NCBI RefSeq assembly: GCF_937425535.1
Contig: NZ_OW485601.1
Span: forward strand, 2,072,501 to 2,136,500
Source: Rhodovastum atsumiense
GTDB taxonomy: Bacteria > Pseudomonadota > Alphaproteobacteria > Acetobacterales > Acetobacteraceae
Direction: 5' to 3'
DNA length: 64,000 nt
The notes below the pieces were generated by a model, which saw only the letters and a program-made list of their open reading frames with translations, made no database searches and had not been told where the DNA came from. Shown in pieces: positions 8,257-17,312 of the stretch; positions within the stretch are counted from its first letter, which is position 1; every line of letters starts with the position of its first letter. The position numbers and the translations under genes are program-made.

Positions 8257-8978
8257 GCACGATCCTCGAACTCGCCGACGTCGCCGTTTCCTATGGCGGC
8301 ATCCCGGCGGTCTCCGATGTCTCGCTGAGGGTCGAGGCCGGCAGCATCGTCAGCGTCATCGGCCCCAACGGTGCCGGCAAGTCGACCCTGCTCAATGCGG
8401 TGATGGGGGTGCTGCCGGCACGCGGGACCATCCGCTTCCAGGGCCAGGAGCTGCGCGGCCGCGACATCGAGTCACGGGTGCAGGCCGGCATGTCGCTGGT
8501 GCCGGAGAAGCGCGAGCTGTTCGCGACCATGAGCGTGGAGGACAATCTCCGCCTCGGCGCCTTCCGCCACCGCGCCGCCGGCCGCGCGAGCGCGAACCGG
8601 GCGCTGGAAGAAATCTACGCGCTGTTCCCCCGCCTGCAGGAACGCCGGCGGCAGAAGGCCGGCACGCTCTCGGGCGGGGAGCGGCAGATGCTGGCGATGG
8701 GTCGCGCGCTGATGGCCCGCCCGGCCCTGCTGATGCTCGACGAACCGAGCCTCGGCCTCGCCCCGCTGATCGTGCGCGACATCTTCCACACCATCACCGA
8801 GCTGCGCCGTACCGGGGTGGCGATCCTGCTGGTTGAACAGAACGCCCGGGCGGCGCTGCAGGTCTCCGCGCACGGCTACGTGCTGGAAACCGGTCGCGTC
8901 ACGTTACAGGGACCGAGCGCGGAACTGGCTTCCGACCCCCGGGTCGTGGAACTCTATCTCGGCCACGGTACCCAATGA
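8253..8978 (+). CDS. livF: LivF-type ABC transporter ATPase
   Basis: A 241-residue ATPase. Walker A is GPNGAGKST near residue 37, the signature is LSGGERQM, Walker B is [13 protein letters not shown], and the switch motif is LLVEQNA. The GTG start overlaps the stop of the LivM-LivG fusion (GTGA). It would pair with the fused LivG domain as the second nucleotide-binding domain energising uptake. The region [11 protein letters not shown] is typical of LivF, where R or E replaces the usual arrangement before the motif. Confidence 0.92.
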   Translation: MSTILELADVAVSYGGIPAVSDVSLRVEAGSIVSVIGPNGAGKSTLLNAVMGVLPARGTIRFQGQELRGRDIESRVQAGMSLVPEKRELFATMSVEDNLRLGAFRHRAAGRASANRALEEIYALFPRLQERRRQKAGTLSGGERQMLAMGRALMARPALLMLDEPSLGLAPLIVRDIFHTITELRRTGVAILLVEQNARAALQVSAHGYVLETGRVTLQGPSAELASDPRVVELYLGHGTQ

Positions 8979-8991
8979 GGGAAGCAACGAT

Positions 8992-9831
8992 ATGCGGCTG
9001 GCGACCTACGAGGACGGGCTCAATCGCTCCTTCGGCATCCTGACCGCCGGCGGGATCATCGATCTGGCAAATCGCCTGGACGTCCCGGACATGGAGACGA
9101 TGTTGGCCGAAGGGCTGCTGGAAAAGGCGCTGGGCTTCGCCTCGGCGCAGCCCGAGGTGCGTCACTTCCGCCTGCTCAAGCCGTTGGAGCGGCCGGGAAA
9201 ATGCTTCTGCATCGGCCGGAACTATCCCGGCCGCATGAGCGGCCCCGACACCATGCCGCTCTATTTGTTCCAGCGCGTGCCGGACAGCTTTTCCGGCCCC
9301 GAGGAACCGCTGCTGCGCCCGCCCGAATCCACCCAGTTCGACTACGAGGCCGAGATCGTGGTGGTGATCGGCACCGCCGGCCGGCGCATTCCGCGCGAAC
9401 GTGCGCTGGACCATGTCGCCGGCTACATGCTCGCCAATGACGGCTCCCTGCGCGACTGGACGCGCCGCGAGATGGGCGACGTGACGGCGGGGAAGAATTT
9501 CTGCCGCTCCGGTTCGCTCGGCCCCTGGATCACCACCCGGACCGCCGTGGGCGACGGGCCGTTCCACCTCATCACCCGCGTCAACGGCGAGGTGCGCCAG
9601 GATGACAGCACCGATCGCATGCTCTGCCCGGTGGACAAGATCATCTCCTATATCTCCACCTTCACCGCGCTCGCCCCTGGCGACATCATCCTGACCGGCA
9701 CGCCCGCGGGCGCGGGGGCCGGCTTCGATCCGCCGCGTTGGCTGAAAGCGGGCGACGTGGTGGAAATCGAGGCGACCGGGCTCGGCGTGCTGCGCAACAT
9801 CGTTTCCGATGAGCCGCCACCGCCGGCCTGA
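8992..9831 (+). CDS. Fumarylacetoacetate hydrolase (FAH) family protein
   Basis: A 279-residue enzyme with an N-terminal domain and the FAH catalytic fold from about residue 70. Seen: KCFCIGRNYPGRM, metal-ligand acidic residues in FDYEAEIVVVIG, YMLANDGSLRDW, and the C-terminal motif ILTGTPAGAGAGF. Family members hydrolyse or decarboxylate acylpyruvates and related beta-diketo acids using Mg or Mn. The ATG at 8992 follows GAGGGAAG, a good ribosome site; any longer start would lie inside livF. It sits between the transporter and an arylpyruvate decarboxylase, so it probably processes a compound imported here; the exact substrate cannot be read. Confidence 0.85.
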   Translation: MRLATYEDGLNRSFGILTAGGIIDLANRLDVPDMETMLAEGLLEKALGFASAQPEVRHFRLLKPLERPGKCFCIGRNYPGRMSGPDTMPLYLFQRVPDSFSGPEEPLLRPPESTQFDYEAEIVVVIGTAGRRIPRERALDHVAGYMLANDGSLRDWTRREMGDVTAGKNFCRSGSLGPWITTRTAVGDGPFHLITRVNGEVRQDDSTDRMLCPVDKIISYISTFTALAPGDIILTGTPAGAGAGFDPPRWLKAGDVVEIEATGLGVLRNIVSDEPPPPA

Positions 9832-9870
9832 GCGGCCATCACCCCTCCATTCCTTCCGCCGGAGACTGCC

Positions 9871-11496
9871 ATGCCCACGCTTGGACACGCCTTGCTCGAG
9901 GCCCTGCACGCCCATGGCGCGGGCGAGATCTTCGGCATTCCCGGCGACTTCGTCCTGCCCTTCTTCAAGACCATCGAGGACAGCGGCATCCTGCCGTTCC
10001 ACACGCTCAGCCACGAGCCCGCGGTCGGCTTCGCGGCGGATGCCGCGGCCCGCTTCCGCGCCTCGATCTCGGCCGCCGTCGTCACCTGGGGGGCGGGCGC
10101 GTTCAACCTGGTGAATCCGATCGCCGGCGCCTATGCCGAACGCTCGCCGGTGGTGGTGATCTCCGGCGCGCCCGGCGTGGGCGAGCGCCTGGCAGGCTGG
10201 CAGATCCACCACATGTCGCGCGCCATGGACACGCAGGCGCGGGTGTTCCGCGAGATCACCTGCGACCAGGCGATCCTGGACGATCCGGTCCGCGCCCCCG
10301 CCGAGATCGCCCGGGTGCTGCGCAGCGCCCGTGAATACTCGTTGCCGGTCTATATCGAATTGCCGCGCGACCTGGTCGGCGCCGAGGTAGACCCGGTCGA
10401 GGTGCTGTCGCGCCGCCCCGCCGATCCCGATGCGCTCGGCGAATGCGCCGAGGAAATCCTCGCCCGGCTGCGCGTGGCGCAGCGGCCGGTGGTGATGGTG
10501 GACGTGGAGACGCGCCGCTACGGCGTCGAAGACAAGGTGGCGGCGCTGGCGCGCGCGCTCGGCCTGCCGGTGGTCACCACCTTCATGGGGCGCGGCCTGC
10601 TCTCGGCGCATCCCGACGTCGTGCGCGGCACCTATCTCGGCGCCGCCGGCGATCCCGCCGTCACCGCGCTGGTCGAGGACTCCGACGGGCTGCTGCTGCT
10701 TGGGGTGATCCTGTCGGACACCAATTTCGCCGTCTCCGAACGCCGCATCGACATGCGCCGCACCATGCTGGCGCTCAGCCGCGAGGTGCGGGTCGGCCAT
10801 CACAGCTACGCCGCCATTCCGCTCGACGAGTTGCTCGACGCGCTGCTCGCCCGCCTGCCCGCGCCCGGCGCCGCCGGGACCGCCCCGCCGGCCGCCCGGC
10901 CGAGCACGCTGCTTGCCGACGACGCGCCGTTGCGGCCGTCCGACATCGCCGCCGCGGTGAACGACCTGTTCACCCGCCACGGCCCGATGCCGATGGCCGC
11001 CGACATGGGCGACTGCCTGTTCACCGGCATGGAGATCGCCAACGCGCCGCTGGTGGCACCGGGCTACTATGCCGGGATGGGATTCGGCGTGCCCGCCGGC
11101 CTTGGCGCCGCGGTCGCCACCGGGGCGCGGCCGCTGATCCTGGTGGGCGACGGCGCCTTCCAGATGACCGGCTTCGAGCTCGGCAATTGCCGCCGCTATG
11201 GCTGGGACCCGATCGTGATCGTGTTCAACAACACAAGCTGGGAAATGCTGCGGGTGTTCCAGCCCGAGAGTCGCTTCAACGACCTCGATGACTGGCGCTT
11301 CGCCGAACTGGCCGGGCCGCTGGGCGGCGATGGCGTGCGCGTGCGCACCCGCCGTGAACTGGCCGAGGCACTCGCCCGCGCCCACACGACGCGCGGGCGC
11401 TTCCAGTTGATCGAGGCGATGCTGCCGCGTGGCGGAACCTCGGACACGCTCGCCCGCTTCGTCGCCGGCTTCAAGGCCGCCCGGGAACGGAAATGA
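9871..11496 (+). CDS. ipdC: Phenylpyruvate/indolepyruvate decarboxylase (thiamine diphosphate)
   Basis: A 541-residue enzyme of the pyruvate decarboxylase family, close in motif content to the Azospirillum phenylpyruvate/indolepyruvate decarboxylase. FGIPGDFVLPFFK and TLSHEPAVGFAADAAAR are at the N-terminus, with the catalytic Glu at residue 49. The diphosphate motif GDGAF starts at 426, with NNTSWEMLR about 27 residues on. In Azospirillum this enzyme turns aryl pyruvates into aldehydes for auxin and phenylacetate formation. Substrate preference here is inferred. It is preceded by a ribosome site (GGAG) and overlaps the next small gene. Confidence 0.82.
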   Translation: MPTLGHALLEALHAHGAGEIFGIPGDFVLPFFKTIEDSGILPFHTLSHEPAVGFAADAAARFRASISAAVVTWGAGAFNLVNPIAGAYAERSPVVVISGAPGVGERLAGWQIHHMSRAMDTQARVFREITCDQAILDDPVRAPAEIARVLRSAREYSLPVYIELPRDLVGAEVDPVEVLSRRPADPDALGECAEEILARLRVAQRPVVMVDVETRRYGVEDKVAALARALGLPVVTTFMGRGLLSAHPDVVRGTYLGAAGDPAVTALVEDSDGLLLLGVILSDTNFAVSERRIDMRRTMLALSREVRVGHHSYAAIPLDELLDALLARLPAPGAAGTAPPAARPSTLLADDAPLRPSDIAAAVNDLFTRHGPMPMAADMGDCLFTGMEIANAPLVAPGYYAGMGFGVPAGLGAAVATGARPLILVGDGAFQMTGFELGNCRRYGWDPIVIVFNNTSWEMLRVFQPESRFNDLDDWRFAELAGPLGGDGVRVRTRRELAEALARAHTTRGRFQLIEAMLPRGGTSDTLARFVAGFKAARERK

Positions 11497-11933
11497 TGAG
11501 TCGCCAGCACGCCATCACCATCGCCCTCACCGCGCTCGCGCTCGGCCCGGCGCTCGCGCACGCGCTGGAACTGCCCAACAAGATCGGGCTGTCGCGTGAG
11601 GCCTATCTGCTGGTGCAGCAGATCTATCACGGCTGGGCGCTGCTGGGCATCGTGGTGATCCTGCAGATCCTGCTCTGCGGCGTGCTTGCCTGGCGACTGC
11701 GCGGCAGGATCGGCGGGTCGCTGGTGCTGATCGCCTTCCTCTGCGCCGCCGGCACGCAGGTGGTGTTCTGGGGCTGGACCTACCCCGCCAACGCCGCGAC
11801 GGCGCAATGGACCATGTTGCCCGAAGGCTGGGAAGCGTTGCGAGCCCAATGGGAATATTCCCACGCCGCCGGCGCCGGGCTCAATCTCGCGGCGCTGGGT
11901 TTCCTGCTGGCCGCCGCCGTCATCCGCCACTGA
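11493..11933 (+). CDS. Small membrane protein of unknown function
   Basis: A 146-residue protein with four hydrophobic helices (about residues 7-24, 47-70, 77-97 and 124-144) separated by short loops. It overlaps the stop of the decarboxylase gene by 4 bases and so is probably co-translated with it. Layout and size resemble DUF1772-like membrane proteins, but I cannot name a function. Two ATG codons are adjacent at 11493 and 11496; the first gives the overlap. Confidence 0.7.
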   Translation: MMSRQHAITIALTALALGPALAHALELPNKIGLSREAYLLVQQIYHGWALLGIVVILQILLCGVLAWRLRGRIGGSLVLIAFLCAAGTQVVFWGWTYPANAATAQWTMLPEGWEALRAQWEYSHAAGAGLNLAALGFLLAAAVIRH

Positions 11934-11985
11934 GACCTGGCGCGGTTCCTGTCGTGATGGCTTCCCTCCAAGGAGCACCACCGCC

Positions 11986-12927
11986 ATGACCTGGACCCTT
12001 CATCCGGACGTGCAGGGCGTCCTGGATCTCATCCGCGCGTCCGGCCTGCCGCCGGTCGAGACCCTGGCCGCGACCGATGCCCGCGCGCTGTATCGCAACG
12101 GCCGGGCGGTGCTGCAGCCCGATCCGCCCGAGGTGGCGCTGGTGCGTGACCTCGCCGGCCCGGTCCCACTGCGCCTCTATCGTGGCGCCGGCACCGATCC
12201 TGCCGCTGCCCTCCCCGCCCTGGTCTACCTGCATGGTGGCGGCTGGGTGATCGGCGACATCGACACCCACGACGTGGTCTGCCGCGGGCTCGCCAATGCC
12301 GCCCGGGCCGCCGTGATCTCGGTCGATTACCGGCTGGCGCCCGAGCACAAATTCCCCGCCGCCGTGGAGGACTGTGCCGCGGCGCTGCGCTTCGTCGTCG
12401 CCGAGGCCGAGGACCTGGGCATCGATCCGGCCCGGCTCGCCGTCGGCGGCGACAGCGCCGGCGGCAACCTCGCCGCGGTGATGGCGATCATGGCCCGCGA
12501 CGGTGCGGTGCCACCGATCGGCTACCAGGTGCTGATTTATCCGGCGACCGACCTGACCGCGCGCCACCCCTCCTATTCGCGCGTGACCGACGGCTTCCCG
12601 CTGGTGACGCGCTCGGTGCACTGGTTCGTCGCGCATTACCTGGCCAACCCCGCCGATGCGATCGACTGGCGGGCCTCGCCGCTGCGGGCGCCCGACCTGT
12701 CCGACCTGCCGCCGGCCTTCGTGCTGACCTGCACGCATGATCCGCTCTGCGACGAGGGCCTGGCCTATGCCGACCGGCTGGAACGCGAAGGCGGACAGGT
12801 CACCCGCGTGCACCTGTCCGACCAGATGCATGGCTTCCTGACCATGGGCCGGATGATCCGCGCCTCGGACATGACGATCGCCATAATCGGTGCGACGCTG
12901 CGGGCCGCCTGGAACCACGGCGGCTGA
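11986..12927 (+). CDS. Alpha/beta hydrolase, hormone-sensitive lipase (esterase) family
   Basis: A 313-residue hydrolase. The oxyanion motif HGGGWVIGD is at about residues 79-87 and the nucleophile motif GDSAGGN at about residues 156-162 (catalytic Ser in the middle). The acid is in CTHDPLCDEG and the His in QMHGFLTMG. Family members cleave short-chain esters and amides or acyl-formamide substrates such as N-formylkynurenine. It follows the decarboxylase operon by 52 bases on the same strand, with AAGGAG before the ATG. The substrate is not evident. Confidence 0.88.
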   Translation: MTWTLHPDVQGVLDLIRASGLPPVETLAATDARALYRNGRAVLQPDPPEVALVRDLAGPVPLRLYRGAGTDPAAALPALVYLHGGGWVIGDIDTHDVVCRGLANAARAAVISVDYRLAPEHKFPAAVEDCAAALRFVVAEAEDLGIDPARLAVGGDSAGGNLAAVMAIMARDGAVPPIGYQVLIYPATDLTARHPSYSRVTDGFPLVTRSVHWFVAHYLANPADAIDWRASPLRAPDLSDLPPAFVLTCTHDPLCDEGLAYADRLEREGGQVTRVHLSDQMHGFLTMGRMIRASDMTIAIIGATLRAAWNHGG

Positions 12928-12936
12928 CGGCGGCCA

Positions 12937-13683
12937 TCAGGCCAGCGCCCGCCACGCGATCTCGCCCCCCAGGCCGAGCAGCCCGAGGAAGAAACACCGC
13001 CGGAAAGCCCCGAGGCTCACCCGCGCGCGCAACCATCCCCCGGCCGCCATGCCGAGCAGCGCCGGCGCGAGCGCCAGCAGCGAGAGGCCCAGCGATGCCG
13101 CCGGCACCGCGCCGTGCCAGGCCAGCCCCGCCGCCAGCGCCAGCGTGGACACGGTGAAGGACAGCCCGAGCGCCTGCACCAGTTCGTCCCGCTCCAGCCC
13201 CAGCGCGCCGAGGAAAGGCACGGCGGGGATGACGAACACGCCGGTGGCGCCGGTGATCAGGCCGGTCACCGCCCCCACCACCGGCCCGGCCCGGCGTTCC
13301 GCCCAGGCGGGCACCCGCAGCCGCGCCCGCGCCAGTCCGACCAGGGCGTAAAGAATCAGCGCCCCGCCCAGCCCCGCGGTGGCGAGCCTTGTGTCGCCAC
13401 CGGCGATGATGCCCGATCCGGCCGCGGTGCCCAGGCAGATGCCGAGCATCATGCCCCACAACCGGCGCAGCAACGCACCGCAGCCCGAGCCGGCCAGCAA
13501 TTGCCAGACATTCGTCACCAACGAAGGCACCAGCAGCAGGGCGGCGGCCTGGGACGGGGCCATGACCAGCCCGAGCAGCCCCATCGAAATCGTGGGCAAA
13601 CCCAGGCCGATCATGCCCTTGACCACACCAGCCAGCAGAAAGGTGGCAGCGACGAAGGTCGCCTGTAGCAGAAGATCCGACAT
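12937..13683 (-). CDS. TauE/SafE-family membrane transporter
   Basis: A 248-residue protein with about seven or eight hydrophobic helices and the TauE/SafE pattern: GVVKGMIGLGLPTISMGLL near the N-terminus, repeated in altered form as GLITGATGVFVIPAVPFLGALG in the second half. The family exports or imports sulfonates, sulfite or small carboxylates. The ATG at 13683 places the first helix at the N-terminus; a longer frame upstream is polar. It is divergent from the LysR-type regulator at 13780 with 96 bases between, the usual layout for a regulator and its target. Confidence 0.85.
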   Translation of the reverse strand: MSDLLLQATFVAATFLLAGVVKGMIGLGLPTISMGLLGLVMAPSQAAALLLVPSLVTNVWQLLAGSGCGALLRRLWGMMLGICLGTAAGSGIIAGGDTRLATAGLGGALILYALVGLARARLRVPAWAERRAGPVVGAVTGLITGATGVFVIPAVPFLGALGLERDELVQALGLSFTVSTLALAAGLAWHGAVPAASLGLSLLALAPALLGMAAGGWLRARVSLGAFRRCFFLGLLGLGGEIAWRALA

Positions 13684-13779
13684 GGAACGGCTTTTCCACC
13701 GCGTGATCGATCGGCACAATGCGGGAGTCACTGAGCCTGGCTTCGGTCAGGACGAAGGCTGCTTCCACGGACCTTGACG

Positions 13780-14667
13780 ATGCATTTCGACCTGACCGAC
13801 CTGCGCCTGTTCCTGTACGTGGCCGATGCCGGCAGCATCACCGCCGGCAGCGTCCGTGCCGGTCTCGCCCTCGCCTCGGCCAGCGCGCGGGTGCGCGGCA
13901 TGGAGGCGCAGGTCGGCGTTGCCCTGCTGGAACGGGGCCGCCGTGGCGTCCGCCCGACCCCGGCCGGGCGGGCGCTGCTGCACCACGCCCGGCTGGTCAT
14001 CGGGCAGATCGAGCGCATGCGCGGGGACCTCGGCGACTATGCCCATGGCGTGAAGGGCCATGTGCGCCTGCTGGCGAACACGGCGGCGATGGCGGAATTC
14101 CTGCCCGAGGCCCTGGCCAGCTTCCTGGCCGCGCATCCGCATGTGGACATCGACCTCGACGAACGGCCCAGCCCCGCGGTGGCCCGCGCCGTGGCCGAGG
14201 GACTGGCCGAGCTGGGGGTGGCCGCCGACCATGCCGATGTCACCGGGCTGGAGTGCTTCCCCTTCCGTGGCGACCGGCTGGTGCTGGCGGTTCCCCCCGG
14301 GCATGCGCTGTCGCAGCGCGACCGGATCCCCTTCGCCGAGGCGCTGGCGCACGACTTCATCGGCCTCGCCGAGGACAACGCCTTGCAGCTTCACCTGGCC
14401 GGGCACGCCACCCGGTCGGGGGGACGGATGCGGCTGCGGGCGCGGGTGCGCGGGCTGGACGTGGCCTGCCGCATGGTGGCGGGCGGGGCCGGCATCGCCG
14501 TGGTGCCTGAAGCGGCGGCCCGGCGCGGCGGGCGCGACGGCGCCCTGCACCTGGTGCGGCTGACGGATGCGTGGGCGGAGCGGCGGCTGTTGCTGCTGGC
14601 GCGACGACGCGACGCCCTACCGGCGCATGCGCGACGGCTGCTGGAGCACCTCATCGCCCTGTCCTGA
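13780..14667 (+). CDS. LysR-family transcriptional regulator
   Basis: A 295-residue protein with an N-terminal winged helix-turn-helix (residues 1-60; LRLFLYVADAGSITAGSVRAG and a recognition helix ending LLERGRRGVRPTPAG). The effector domain follows from about residue 90 (VRLLANTAAMAEFLPEALA). The ATG at 13780 gives the standard MHFDLTDLRLF start; an in-frame TTG two codons upstream is possible. It is divergent from the TauE/SafE gene and probably controls it. Its 3' end overlaps the oppositely directed MFS gene by 51 bases. Confidence 0.88.
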   Translation: MHFDLTDLRLFLYVADAGSITAGSVRAGLALASASARVRGMEAQVGVALLERGRRGVRPTPAGRALLHHARLVIGQIERMRGDLGDYAHGVKGHVRLLANTAAMAEFLPEALASFLAAHPHVDIDLDERPSPAVARAVAEGLAELGVAADHADVTGLECFPFRGDRLVLAVPPGHALSQRDRIPFAEALAHDFIGLAEDNALQLHLAGHATRSGGRMRLRARVRGLDVACRMVAGGAGIAVVPEAAARRGGRDGALHLVRLTDAWAERRLLLLARRRDALPAHARRLLEHLIALS

Positions 14668-15780
14668 CCGCAGCAGGGGGGCGAGCAGCAGGCCCGCACC
14701 GCCCAGCACCGCCATGGCCAGGAACACGCGGCCCGACTCGTCGTACAGGATCCCGCAGACCCACATCAGCAGCCCGATCGGCGCCACGTTACCCAGGGCC
14801 GCATGCAGCGTCTGCGCCGTGGCGGCGCGGTCCGGCGGCACCGTCTCCCCCAGCATGCGCATCGCCGAGAGATGTTGCAGCCCATAGGTCGCCGCGTGCA
14901 GCGCCTGCACCGCCACCAGCGCCGCCAGCTCGGTGGTCAGGCCGGTGACGGTCCAGCGCAGCAGCGCCGCCCCACCGGCCAGCGCGGTCAGGCCGGCCGG
15001 ACCGATCCGGCCGGTCAGGCGGCGGCTCCAGAAGAACAGGGCGGTTTCCACCACCACGCCCTCGGCCCAGAGCAGGCCGATCGCCGTGTCGGACAGGCCC
15101 TGGGCGCGCCAGTGCAGGGTCGAGAGCGCGTAATAGGCGGCGTGCGAGCCCTGGATCAGCGCGCTCGCGGCGATGGTCAGCAGGAAGGGGCGATGGCGCA
15201 GCAGGCGGACGCCGCCCGCCGGGCCGGGCACCTTTGGCACGGCACGCGTGCCCGGCAGGAATGGCCCGATCGCCGTGGCCAGGGCGTAGCAGACTGCCAT
15301 CAGCATCGGCGCCGCCACCGGACCGGCCGCCGCCACCACCGGGCCGGCCAGGGCGGTCGCCGCCATGAACGCCGCCGAGCCGGCCGAGCGGATCCGCCCG
15401 TACTCGACCCGCCCTTCCCGCGCCAGGGCCATGCACAGCGTGTCCATCAGCGGCAGCAGCGCCGCCGCCGCGAAGCCCTGCAGCAGCGTCACCGCCAGCA
15501 CAGCCTCGAATCCCCGCGCCGGCAGCCAGCCGAGCGTGGCGGCGGTGCTGCCCGCGGCGGCCAGGACCAGCACCAGCCGCAGGCTGCCGACGCGGTCGGC
15601 GAGCCATCCCCAGGCCGGTGTCGCCGCCAGCCGCAGGATCGCGGCAAGACCGAGCACCTGCGCCACCGCCGCCGGGGTCAACCCGCAGGCCACCAGCCAC
15701 AACGGCAGGAAGGCCATGGACACGCCGGCCGCGGCGAACATCGCCGTCAGGAACAGGGCCGTGCTCAGCCGCGCGGACAT
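14617..15780 (-). CDS. MFS transporter (MFS_1-like, HcaT type)
   Basis: A 387-residue membrane protein with twelve predicted helices, two halves of six, and the loop motif WGWLADRVGSLR (family motif A) between helices 2 and 3. The arrangement ALLPLMDTLCMAL and RIRSAGSAAFM resembles the HcaT/3-phenylpropionate permease group. Substrate is unknown. The gene converges with the LysR regulator and overlaps its end; upstream, 28 bases separate it from the stop of the cell-wall amidase gene, so the two may share a transcript. Confidence 0.85.
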   Translation of the reverse strand: MSARLSTALFLTAMFAAAGVSMAFLPLWLVACGLTPAAVAQVLGLAAILRLAATPAWGWLADRVGSLRLVLVLAAAGSTAATLGWLPARGFEAVLAVTLLQGFAAAALLPLMDTLCMALAREGRVEYGRIRSAGSAAFMAATALAGPVVAAAGPVAAPMLMAVCYALATAIGPFLPGTRAVPKVPGPAGGVRLLRHRPFLLTIAASALIQGSHAAYYALSTLHWRAQGLSDTAIGLLWAEGVVVETALFFWSRRLTGRIGPAGLTALAGGAALLRWTVTGLTTELAALVAVQALHAATYGLQHLSAMRMLGETVPPDRAATAQTLHAALGNVAPIGLLMWVCGILYDESGRVFLAMAVLGGAGLLLAPLLRSGQGDEVLQQPSRMRR

Positions 15781-15808
15781 CGGCCGGGACCGGGGCAGGA
15801 TGTCAGGA

Positions 15809-16702
15809 TCAGGTGCGGTGCGACGGCTGGCGGAGCTGGGTGAAATAATCTCCCACCGCGTCGCGGATCGCCCGGGCGACCAGACGCCGATGCGCCGGGC
15901 GCTTCAGCGCCGCCTCGTCCTGGCGGTTGGAGATGAACCCCATCTCCAGCAGCACGCTGGCGATGCCGCTTGCCCCCAGCACGTGGAAATGCGCCTCGCG
16001 GGCGGGATCGTTGGTCAGTTCGACTTCCTCGCCCAGGCTGTCCAGCAGCGCGGTGCGCAGCCACGCCGAGCGGGGCGAGGGCGGTTCCCCCACCAGCGCG
16101 CGGGCAATGGCGCGCGAGCGCGGCGGCACCCGCTTCAGCTTCGCCGGCGTGGCGGCGGAGCGGATGTACACGCTCGCCCCACGGGCGCGGTGGTCGGACG
16201 AAGAATCGGCATGGATCGAGATGAACAGCGTCGCCCCATTCTCCCGCGCGAAGCTCACGCGGTCGGCGAGGCTGACGAACCGGTCGTCGCTGCGGGTCAG
16301 CCGCACCTGATAGCGCCGTGTGGCCTCGAGCTGCTGTTTCAGCTCCAGGGCCGTGGCCAGCGTGACCGACTTCTCCGTCGTGCCGGATGGGCCGATCGCG
16401 CCAGGATCATGGCCGCCATGGCCGGGATCGATGACCAGCAAGGGCAGCGGGGCCGGCGCCGGCCGGGGCGCGGCCGGCTTCGACCCGACGGCCTGCCTCC
16501 CGCGCGCCGGCCGCGGCTTCGCGGCGGGGGCCTTCGGTTGCGCTTTCGCCGACGACTTCGTCTTCGGGACCGGTTTCGTGCCGGATTTCGGCTGGGCCTG
16601 GGACGTCTGGCGCCGGGCCGCCTCGGCGCCGATCGGCGCCAGGCCGAGCGTCGCCAGCAAGCCGCCAAGGACGAAGCGCCGGCCGGTCGGAGTTTCCGTC
16701 AT
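15809..16702 (-). CDS. N-acetylmuramoyl-L-alanine amidase (Amidase_3)
   Basis: A 297-residue exported enzyme that cuts the bond between MurNAc and the peptide stem during cell separation. A twin-arginine-like leader (GRRFVLGG near residue 8) is followed by a Lys/Pro/Ala-rich linker (about 30-85). The catalytic domain starts at about residue 88 with IDPGHGGHDPGAIG, then Glu in TEKSVTL, His in ISIHADSS and Glu in LEMGFISN, so all zinc ligands and the catalytic Glu are present. It lacks an N-terminal AMIN domain. The SH3-domain gene lies one base upstream on the same strand, suggesting joint function in peptidoglycan work. Confidence 0.9.
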   Translation of the reverse strand: MTETPTGRRFVLGGLLATLGLAPIGAEAARRQTSQAQPKSGTKPVPKTKSSAKAQPKAPAAKPRPARGRQAVGSKPAAPRPAPAPLPLLVIDPGHGGHDPGAIGPSGTTEKSVTLATALELKQQLEATRRYQVRLTRSDDRFVSLADRVSFARENGATLFISIHADSSSDHRARGASVYIRSAATPAKLKRVPPRSRAIARALVGEPPSPRSAWLRTALLDSLGEEVELTNDPAREAHFHVLGASGIASVLLEMGFISNRQDEAALKRPAHRRLVARAIRDAVGDYFTQLRQPSHRT

Positions 16703-16703
16703 G

Positions 16704-17255
16704 TCACCCGGTTACCGTCTCGCCCGGGGAAACCCCCCAGACCTCGTTTTGCCTGAGCCAGCCACGATAGGAGCGGACGGCCACCCGACACCACGGCGTG
16801 TCCGCCGGGCAGGTCAGCAGCCGGCCGATTACCCCCGGCTTGAGCCGCGCCACCGCCGGCGCGTCATCCGCCGGCGCCTTGCGCAGCACCCGCGGCGCCC
16901 CGGTCACCAGCACCGAGCGACGGGGCGTCAGCAGCGCGACATGCACCCAGCCCTGCGTTCCGTCCGACGTGCGGATCAGGCGCCAGGCATCGAATTCCCG
17001 TTGGATCTGCACCGGCAGCCCGGCGCGATGGAACACCCAGTCGATCGGATAGCGCGTTCCGGGACCGCGACGAAGATTGACCTCGTCGGAGCGGAGCGCG
17101 GCGAACCGCGGCAATGGCTGGCCGGTTTCCGTGCCGATGGAAGGTGGCGCCCCCGCTGCGGTCAGCACCAGCGGCAACAGCGCGGCCAGAAGCTTCGGCC
17201 AGGCACAGGCCCGGAGCGCGGCAAAACGAAATCCGATCGGCATGGTGATTATCAT
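16704..17255 (-). CDS. Secreted SH3-domain protein
   Basis: A 183-residue protein with a signal peptide (about residues 1-35) and two bacterial SH3-like repeats. The first has VNLRRGPGTRYPIDWVF near residues 58-74 and GTQGWVHVALL. The second includes VARLKPGVIGRLL and WCRVAVRSYRGWLRQNEVWGV. Such proteins bind peptidoglycan. It ends one base before the amidase start, which points to a shared operon. An alternative in-frame ATG at 17243 would shorten the leader by four residues. Confidence 0.82.
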   Translation of the reverse strand: MIITMPIGFRFAALRACAWPKLLAALLPLVLTAAGAPPSIGTETGQPLPRFAALRSDEVNLRRGPGTRYPIDWVFHRAGLPVQIQREFDAWRLIRTSDGTQGWVHVALLTPRRSVLVTGAPRVLRKAPADDAPAVARLKPGVIGRLLTCPADTPWCRVAVRSYRGWLRQNEVWGVSPGETVTG

Positions 17256-17312
17256 GCCATTCGAAGAAGTCCAGGCAAGCCTTTGTTTGGGCTTCCCTGG
17301 CAGCCGCTTCGT

